Part shown: in pieces, positions 7,384 through 11,442 of the stretch | How the letters are laid out: every line of letters starts with the position of its first letter | Numbering within the stretch: the first letter of the stretch is position 1 | NCBI GenBank assembly: GCA_021791345.1 | Contig: JAJYWT010000057.1 | Span: forward strand, 1-11,442 | DNA: 11,442 bases | From: a bacterium | GTDB taxonomy: Bacteria; Chloroflexota; Dormibacteria; UBA8260; Bog-877 | Direction: 5' to 3' | The notes under the pieces: model-generated | The model's input: only the letters and a program-made list of their open reading frames with translations | Database searches by the model: none | What the model was told of the DNA's origin: nothing | Position numbers and translations under genes: made by a program

Positions 7384-7471
7384 CGAGCCACTGATTTGGA
7401 TCTGCGGCCGACTTTCGCCGCACCCATCGCGGCCGGGTGGCTGAAGGAGCGCAGTGGGAAGGGGAAGGTCA

Positions 7472-7500
7472 TCGACATCCGCCAGGGTCGGCGATAGGAT
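7472..7500 (+). promoter_or_regulatory. Sigma-70-type promoter for the 76-residue ORF
   Basis: TCGACA (7472-7477, five of six matches to TTGACA), a 17-bp spacer and TAGGAT (7495-7500, four of six matches to TATAAT). Predicted start of transcription is near 7507, giving a leader of about 63 nt before the TTG start at 7570. It lies in the 186-bp gap after the glycosyltransferase, in which I see no other gene. Confidence 0.55.
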
Positions 7501-7569
7501 GGGGGAATCGGGGGATCGGGCCAGGCCTTCCGATCAGTGCGCCGCGACGGGTTCAGGAGGAGGCGTCAT

Positions 7570-7800
7570 TTGGAGAGCGTAGAGGCGATAACCGCGACCA
7601 GCCCGGCGGCTCGAGAGCTAGTCGCCAAGATCGAGCAGAAGGCGCTCCAGCTCTCGGCGCTGCTGCGGGAGCTGGACAATCATCCGATCCCCTTCGACCA
7701 GTCGCTGCGAGAGGAGCTGATCGCCGCTCTGGACCAGGTCGGGTGCCGGATCGCGGCGACCAGGGCCCTGGAGGCAGGACTCCAGGCCGGCGACAGCTAG
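7570..7800 (+). CDS. Small helical protein of unknown function
   Basis: 76 residues starting at TTG (7570), chosen because AGGAGGAGG at 7555-7563 sits at ideal spacing; a GTG at 7537 would put the ribosome binding site inside the gene. The sequence is predicted largely alpha-helical, with heptad-like hydrophobic spacing in ELVAKIEQKALQLSALLREL and a second helix around LREELIAALDQVG. It has one cysteine, no membrane segment and no signal peptide. I do not recognise the family. It has its own promoter and lies 48 bp before tRNA-Arg, on the host side of the integration site. A small dimeric coiled coil is plausible but unproven. Confidence 0.7.
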   Translation: MESVEAITATSPAARELVAKIEQKALQLSALLRELDNHPIPFDQSLREELIAALDQVGCRIAATRALEAGLQAGDS

Positions 7801-7832
7801 GCAACCGGCAGGGGCGTTCCTCTACCAAAGGT

Positions 7833-7838
7833 TAGAAT
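7833..7838 (+). promoter_or_regulatory. -10 element for tRNA-Arg
   Basis: TAGAAT matches five of six consensus bases, 10 nt before the tRNA 5' end, which fits a tRNA promoter with a very short leader. No good -35 hexamer is visible. Confidence 0.5.
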
Positions 7839-7848
7839 CGTACTTCCG

Positions 7849-7927
7849 GCGCCCATAGCTCAGCCCGGATAGAGCACCAGACTACGGATCTGGGTTTGCG
7901 GGGGTTCAAATCCCTCTGGGCGCACCA
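7849..7927 (+). tRNA. tRNA-Arg(ACG), CCA encoded; integration site of the downstream element
   Basis: Acceptor GCGCCCA/TGGGCGC, D stem GCTC/GAGC, anticodon stem CCAGA/TCTGG around CTACGGA (anticodon ACG, read as inosine after deamination), T stem GGGGG/CCCTC with loop TTCAAAT, discriminator A and encoded CCA at 7925-7927. The gene is intact. An integrase gene begins 128 bp beyond its 3' end, the standard arrangement when an element has inserted into the 3' end of a tRNA and restored it. Confidence 0.97.
7880..7927 (+). other. Candidate attachment site attL inside the 3' half of tRNA-Arg
   Basis: Tyrosine recombinases that use tRNA genes normally recombine within the anticodon-to-CCA part, leaving a direct repeat of that segment at the far end of the element. 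The far end is outside the window, so the limits given are only the usual extent, not observed. Confidence 0.4.
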
Positions 7928-7929
7928 CT

Positions 7930-7947
7930 CCAGTTCAAATGAATTGG
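7930..7947. repeat. Imperfect inverted repeat just after tRNA-Arg
   Basis: CCAGTTCA and TGAATTGG arms (seven of eight complementary, the other a G-T pair) lie 2 bp past the tRNA CCA, in an AT-richer patch. The left arm repeats GTTCAAAT of the tRNA T loop (7904-7911) at 7933-7940. It may be an integrase core-type site or a weak hairpin ending the tRNA transcript. Confidence 0.4.
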
Positions 7948-7968
7948 GAAAAGCAGCGCCAGACTCGC

Positions 7969-7998
7969 TTGCAATCCAGCAAAAGGCGGGGGTAGACT
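7969..7998 (+). promoter_or_regulatory. Candidate int promoter
   Basis: TTGCAA (7969-7974), an 18-bp spacer and TAGACT (7993-7998), each matching consensus at four of six positions. The predicted start near 8005 lies directly before the inverted repeat at 8008-8028. Confidence 0.4.
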
Positions 7999-8007
7999 CA
8001 CGGTGTC

Positions 8008-8046
8008 AAGCGCTGCTGAACAGCGCTTCCCTCTCCCAAAGCGCTG
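8008..8046. promoter_or_regulatory. Triple AAGCGCTG operator-like cluster before int
   Basis: AAGCGCTG (8008-8015) and its exact complement CAGCGCTT (8021-8028) form a perfect 8-bp inverted repeat with a 5-nt centre. A third direct copy of AAGCGCTG lies at 8039-8046, ten bases before the int start. The position over the predicted start of transcription suggests repressor binding, perhaps by the element's own XRE protein; Int arm-type sites are the alternative. Confidence 0.45.
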
Positions 8047-8055
8047 GACACGGGA

Positions 8056-8994
8056 TTGCGCAAGGCAAGCCTCCCTCCATCAAGACCTCTGACCTCGCTG
8101 GCCCAAGACTTCGTCGCTGACTGCCGAGCCAGGGGGCTCTCCGTGCGGACGGTCGACTGGTATGACGCTACCCTGAATCGCCAGTTCCTGCCCTGGTGCG
8201 CAGACGAGGGGGTGACCGACCCGGGTGACCTCACGCCCCAGGTCGTGGGCCGCTTCACCGCCCGTCTGATCGAGCGCCAAGGAGCACACGGGCCCCTCAG
8301 CCGCTCGACCGTCCGCTCCTACGTGAGAGCGGTGCGAGTGTTCCTGGCCTGGGCCAAGACTCCGGAGGGGGGCGCCGCTGACGTCGGCGCCAGCCCCAGG
8401 CTTCCTCGACCGGAGCAGAAGGTCTTGGACGTACTCACCCGCGAGGAGATCCAGGTGATGGAGAACGCGGCCAAGACGGAGCGCGACAAGCTAATCGTCC
8501 GGGTCCTCGCGGACTGTGGGCTCAGGCTGGGCGAGGTCCTCGCCCTGCGCGCCGAAGATCTCTGGGAGCCACGGCGCGCCGAGTTCGCCCTCAAGGTTCG
8601 AGGCAAGGGTAGTCGGGACAGGGTGGTGCCTCTGGCGCCCGGCCTCTACCGCCGCCTGCGCCGTTACCTGGGGGCTCGCGGAGCTGAGCGGCGCGACCCC
8701 GTCTTCGTCGCCTTGCGCAAGGGAGCCGACGGAGCCTACCCACCACTGACTAAGAGCGGCTTGGAGCAGGCCGTCAGGGCGCTCGCCCGCGAGGCGGGAA
8801 TCGAGAAGCGTGTGTACCCCCACGTCTTCCGCCACAGCTTCGCTACTGAGTGGCTGCGTCGCGGGGGCAACATCATCAGCCTGCAGCGGATCCTGGGCCA
8901 TTCCGACCTGACCATGATCCAAGGGGTGTACAGCCACCTCGACACCTCGGACGACTACCAGGCTGCGATGCGAGTCCTGCTGGGCCACGAGTAG
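8056..8994 (+). CDS. int: Tyrosine recombinase / integrase of the element
   Basis: 312-residue XerC/D-like phage-type integrase that cuts and rejoins attachment sites. The N-terminal SAM-like core-binding domain (about 12-105) begins near LTSLAQDFVADC. The catalytic domain follows, with R157 (CGLRLGE), K184 (RGKGSRDR), H256 and R259 (HVFRH), H282 (LGHSDLT) and the nucleophile Y292 (GVYSHL), so all catalytic residues are present. There is no long arm-binding N-terminal domain. The start is placed at TTG 8056; a stop at 8017 closes the frame upstream and no clear ribosome binding site marks the start, so it could differ by a few codons. The gene reads away from tRNA-Arg into the element and converges on the rep operon. 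A housekeeping XerC/D is possible, but its position beside a tRNA and mobile-element genes favours an element integrase. Confidence 0.92.
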   Translation: MRKASLPPSRPLTSLAQDFVADCRARGLSVRTVDWYDATLNRQFLPWCADEGVTDPGDLTPQVVGRFTARLIERQGAHGPLSRSTVRSYVRAVRVFLAWAKTPEGGAADVGASPRLPRPEQKVLDVLTREEIQVMENAAKTERDKLIVRVLADCGLRLGEVLALRAEDLWEPRRAEFALKVRGKGSRDRVVPLAPGLYRRLRRYLGARGAERRDPVFVALRKGADGAYPPLTKSGLEQAVRALAREAGIEKRVYPHVFRHSFATEWLRRGGNIISLQRILGHSDLTMIQGVYSHLDTSDDYQAAMRVLLGHE

Positions 8995-8999
8995 GCGAC

Positions 9000-9017
9000 G
9001 GACCCGAAGTTCGGTCC
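9000..9017. terminator. Weak hairpin between the convergent int and HTH genes
   Basis: GGA and CCG pair with CGG and TCC around AAGTT, with one bulged C, 5 bp after the int stop. No T-tract follows on either strand, so terminator activity is uncertain. The convergent gap is 86 bp. Confidence 0.25.
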
Positions 9018-9080
9018 GCCGATTGAATTCGCTGCGAGCCGGTACTAAGCGCGAACCCGGGGGTCTCCGTTCCGATGCCG

Positions 9081-9314
9081 TTATCGCAGCTGGCCAGGCT
9101 CCGCGGGCAGGATCGAATCCACCGCAGCGAGTGGCGGGGCGGCTGCCAGGGCCAGGGCTATCCTCCGGAGCGTCCGCGGAGCGATCGGCCTTCCCGAGAG
9201 CGCCGCCCGCACAGTAGGCGCGCTGACCCCCGCGGCTCGTGACAACTCGGCCTGCCCCCAGGCGCGGCGCGCGAGCTCGATTCGCAGCCTGTCCGACGCC
9301 AGCGTGATGCTCAC
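9081..9314 (-). CDS. Small XRE/Cro-type helix-turn-helix DNA-binding protein
   Basis: 77 residues with a single HTH: QAELSRAAGVSAPTVRAALSG (21-41) is a typical XRE helix-turn-helix, followed by a hydrophobic helix (TLRRIALALAAAPPL). No second domain is present, so it acts as a small repressor or Cro-like regulator, probably as a dimer. The GTG start (9314) overlaps the TGA of the upstream initiator gene by 4 nt, making it the last gene of a coupled operon. An excisionase role is less likely because excisionases of such elements are usually MerR-like winged helices. The obvious targets to consider are the inverted repeats before int, but no binding evidence exists here. Confidence 0.8.
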   Translation of the reverse strand: MSITLASDRLRIELARRAWGQAELSRAAGVSAPTVRAALSGRPIAPRTLRRIALALAAAPPLAAVDSILPAEPGQLR

Positions 9315-10510
9315 GACTGGAGTCTCTCGTTGCGACTGGGATGCACCCGTGTCCGCTCGCCCCAGGGTCCGTGGCCGAAGCCACCGCGGTCGGCTCGGCC
9401 GTCAGACTCTTGGTCGTACGTTGCAGAGCTTCTTGCGCCGACGACCTCGACCCGCTGGCGGCGCTTGCGAGCCACGATGGCGGCGAAGTCCTCCCCCTTC
9501 CGCTCGAGGTAGGCGGGGATGCCGGGCACCGTCCTGGCCAGCGCCGCTCCAAGTCCGGGTGCCGCCCCCAGAGCGGCCAGGCTGGAGGCGTAGCCCACCA
9601 GCCCCCGGATCATCCGCAGCTCGTCAGCCGACCGGACCAGGTCCCGCACCAGCGGTGATGCCGGCGACCCTAGCTGGGCTTGGCGGATCACGGTCCACGC
9701 CGGAGCCTCCGGCCAGCGGGACCGGTTCGAGTCGGTGGTGGGAGTCCGCAGGGAGAGCCACTGGGTCGCGTAGCGCCAGAGCTCCTGACGGCTGGCGAGG
9801 GCCTCGGCCGGAGTCGAGCACCCCAAGGAGACCAGGGAGCGGCGGCGGAACTGGAATTCGACCCGCCAAACGGGCTGACCTTGGTCCCAGTCCACCCACA
9901 GCGCCTTGGGCCACTCGGAGCTGCGGACGCTGAGCTCCAGGGTCTTGTCGTAGCAGCGGGCCATCAGGTCGCCGCCTCCGAAGACGAAGCCGCTCGCCCT
10001 GCGGCCCCTCAGGTGGGCCTGGTCGTAGGCCGGCACGGAGTAGGTGCGCCGACGGACGGCCCGGCAGTGGAACTTGTCGAAGTCCCCGACGGCTGGCAAC
10101 CAGCCCTGGGTGTCGCAGTACAGGTCAAGACGGGAGATCGCGAGCTGGGGCTCGTCTCGCATGACATTGGCGGCCAGCCACCGGGAGATCTCAGACACCG
10201 CCTGGTCCGCTCCTCTGGAGTGCAGATAGGCCGAGTGCGCCTGGATGAAGACCGGCGGGAATGGAGGGGAAGCCCCAATCGCCACCTCGATGTTGGGAGA
10301 GCTGGCCCAGAACGGATAGCTCCTCCAGCCGTGGGGACGCAGGGCCACCGAGAGGGACTGCTCGCCCCAGGTCACCACCTGGAGCTCCTTGGTACGCTGA
10401 GACTCGTCCTTGAGTGCTTCGAGGAACACCAGCAGCCCTTCCTGGAGCTCCCCCCGGACCGAGCAGTGGAGCGTGTCCACCCCAGCGCTCAGAATCTTGA
10501 GCTCTCCCAT
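9311..10510 (-). CDS. Rep_trans/MobT-like replication initiator or relaxase
   Basis: 399 residues from an ATG at 10510 that overlaps the stop of the ATPase gene (TAATG). The middle carries the Rep_trans-family pattern: SRLDLYCDT (126-134, acidic metal-site region), a Gly-rich stretch then RCYDKTLEL (185-193, candidate catalytic Y187) and WRVEFQFRR (215-223). Known members are the pT181-type RepC initiators, NicK of ICEBs1 and Orf20/MobT of Tn916, which nick DNA at an origin and start rolling-circle transfer or replication. The location just downstream of an FtsK-type ATPase fits that role. The region after 230 is longer than a bare initiator and ends in a basic, Gly-rich tail (348-399). The same frame reaches an ATG at 10606, but that would overlap the ATPase gene by 97 nt and looks non-conserved. 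The family call rests on motifs seen by eye. Confidence 0.75.
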   Translation of the reverse strand: MGELKILSAGVDTLHCSVRGELQEGLLVFLEALKDESQRTKELQVVTWGEQSLSVALRPHGWRSYPFWASSPNIEVAIGASPPFPPVFIQAHSAYLHSRGADQAVSEISRWLAANVMRDEPQLAISRLDLYCDTQGWLPAVGDFDKFHCRAVRRRTYSVPAYDQAHLRGRRASGFVFGGGDLMARCYDKTLELSVRSSEWPKALWVDWDQGQPVWRVEFQFRRRSLVSLGCSTPAEALASRQELWRYATQWLSLRTPTTDSNRSRWPEAPAWTVIRQAQLGSPASPLVRDLVRSADELRMIRGLVGYASSLAALGAAPGLGAALARTVPGIPAYLERKGEDFAAIVARKRRQRVEVVGARSSATYDQESDGRADRGGFGHGPWGERTRVHPSRNERLQS

Positions 10511-11442
10511 TACGATGGGTCCGAGAGTTCGTCTGAACTCGGACATGTACTTTCCCACCACTGTGTGACAGGGCCAGTGGTGGGTGAGACGCTCCTCGAA
10601 CCCCACCTCGCCAGCAGCAGCCGGCGGCTCTCCTCCAGCGAGCAGTCAACCGCTTGGAACTCCTCCACGGTCTCGTGAGCGAAGAGCGCCCGTCCCGGGT
10701 GCGGCGGCAGCAGGGAAGCCCGGTCGCTGTCGAGTAGGATGAAGCTGTTGACGGCGGCTCTGACCCGGAAGGCCACCGTGCCATCGAGGTTGGCCTTCAG
10801 CTGCCCCGGCACCGCCTCGGCATCCGGACGCTGGGTGCAGCAGACGAGGTGGATGTTCACCGACCTCCCCAGCCTGGCGATCTCACAGATCCGCCCTGTG
10901 GCCGCCTGTTGGGCGGCACGGGCGGCCCGGTCGTCGCCGAGGTCGCGGACGGTCATCTCCGCCACCTCGTCCACCACGACCAGGATCCGCGGCCAACCGG
11001 CTGGGGCAGCTGAGTCCCCCGCCTCCACCGCGCGCCTCACCACGGTGAGCCGCCGGTCCAGCTCCTCCCGGACCAGGCTCAGGGTCTCCGCGGCTGCCGC
11101 CACGGTGTCCGCCACCGGGTAGAGGGAGTGGGGCAGGTAGCTGAAGTGGGCGAGCTCGACGCCGCCTTTGAGGTCGATGAGGGCAAGCTGGAGCCGCTCG
11201 GGTGGGTGTTCGCAGCAGAGGAAGGTCAAGGCCTGGCGCAGGAAGACGCTCTTGCCCCCTCCGGTCATGCCGCCCACCAGCAGATGCGGGCAGGAGTCCA
11301 GGTCCACCCAGAGCGCTCCCCGCCTCCCCCTGCCAAGGCCCAGAAGACAGCGTCCGTGAGGACGGGGCCCGGAGTAGAAGGCGCGGTAGGGGACCTCGTC
11401 TGGGATCCGGTGCCGGAGCACCTCGGGTGACGACGATCCCGG
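10510..11442 (-). CDS. FtsK/SpoIIIE-type DNA-translocating ATPase, conjugative coupling/transfer protein (5' end beyond window)
   Basis: Hexameric ATPase of the FtsK/SpoIIIE/TraB group that pumps DNA in mobile elements. At least 310 residues are visible and the frame is open to the right edge. A GTG at 11421 lacks a ribosome binding site and is probably internal. Numbering from that GTG: PHLLVGGMTGGGKS with Walker A K57 and S58, LIDLKGGVEL (81-90), Walker B ILVVVDEVAEM (146-156), ARLGRSVNIHLVCCTQRP (182-199) and LKANLDGTVAFRV (208-220), all FtsK-core landmarks. No membrane segments are seen in the visible part, and there is no FtsK gamma domain, which argues against the chromosomal FtsK. The gene overlaps the initiator-relaxase by the TAATG stop-start. 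This ATPase-then-relaxase order equals conQ-nicK of ICEBs1 and orf21-orf20 of Tn916; pSAM2 TraSA is of similar size. Confidence 0.9.
   Translation of the reverse strand, partial: PGSSSPEVLRHRIPDEVPYRAFYSGPRPHGRCLLGLGRGRRGALWVDLDSCPHLLVGGMTGGGKSVFLRQALTFLCCEHPPERLQLALIDLKGGVELAHFSYLPHSLYPVADTVAAAAETLSLVREELDRRLTVVRRAVEAGDSAAPAGWPRILVVVDEVAEMTVRDLGDDRAARAAQQAATGRICEIARLGRSVNIHLVCCTQRPDAEAVPGQLKANLDGTVAFRVRAAVNSFILLDSDRASLLPPHPGRALFAHETVEEFQAVDCSLEESRRLLLARWGSRSVSPTTGPVTQWWESTCPSSDELSDPS

Noticed and set aside
7384..7430. Rho-independent terminator after the glycosyltransferase
   Set aside because: TGCGGC/GCCGCA can pair, but the loop is long and no T-tract follows, so the support is too weak to call.
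9680..10678. 332-codon plus-strand open frame opposite the relaxase
   Set aside because: The minus-strand frame carries Rep_trans motifs and coupled start/stop overlaps; the plus frame has no such support.

Overview
The window is a high-GC (roughly two-thirds G+C) bacterial chromosomal segment. It joins a conserved housekeeping block to the left end of an integrated mobile element. The single clpP next to clpX and tig, the C4 zinc-finger ClpX and the GC-rich codon use suggest a Terrabacteria-type host such as Chloroflexota, Dormibacterota or a deep actinobacterial relative. The single-copy-looking clpP argues mildly against typical Streptomyces or mycobacteria. No phylogeny could be run, so this placement is tentative.

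Left part (1-4425), all on the minus strand. Reading in the direction of transcription: tRNA-Leu(UAG), then tig (trigger factor) starting only 23 nt after the tRNA CCA end. Next is clpP with its own -10 element and a perfect 17-bp palindrome at the predicted start of transcription. A 76-residue stand-alone C4 zinc-finger ORF follows, overlapping the GTG start of clpX. The last gene is the 5' part of metE (cobalamin-independent methionine synthase), which runs off the left edge. Together these genes form a nascent-chain folding and regulated-proteolysis cluster. The small zinc-finger protein is the unexpected member.

Middle (4607-7800), plus strand. A small two-helix membrane protein (probable CTG start) is followed by a large membrane processive family-2 glycosyltransferase (cellulose-synthase-like, with D, DxD, TED and QxxRW motifs) that ends in a long Pro/Ser-rich tail. 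After that comes an unrecognised 76-residue helical protein with a good Shine-Dalgarno sequence, a TTG start and a plausible sigma-70 promoter. tRNA-Arg(ACG) follows at 7849-7927.

Right part (7928-11442): an integrated mobile element using tRNA-Arg as its attachment site. Directly after the tRNA is a tyrosine recombinase (plus strand) preceded by a candidate promoter and an operator-like inverted repeat. Converging on it from the right is a tightly coupled minus-strand operon: an FtsK/SpoIIIE-type DNA-translocating ATPase (open at the right edge), a Rep_trans/MobT-like initiator-relaxase and a small XRE-type helix-turn-helix protein. The FtsK-then-Rep_trans order matches the conQ-nicK and Tn916 orf21-orf20 modules, so this looks like an integrative conjugative or mobilizable element (ICE/AICE/IME-like). 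Its other end lies outside the window.
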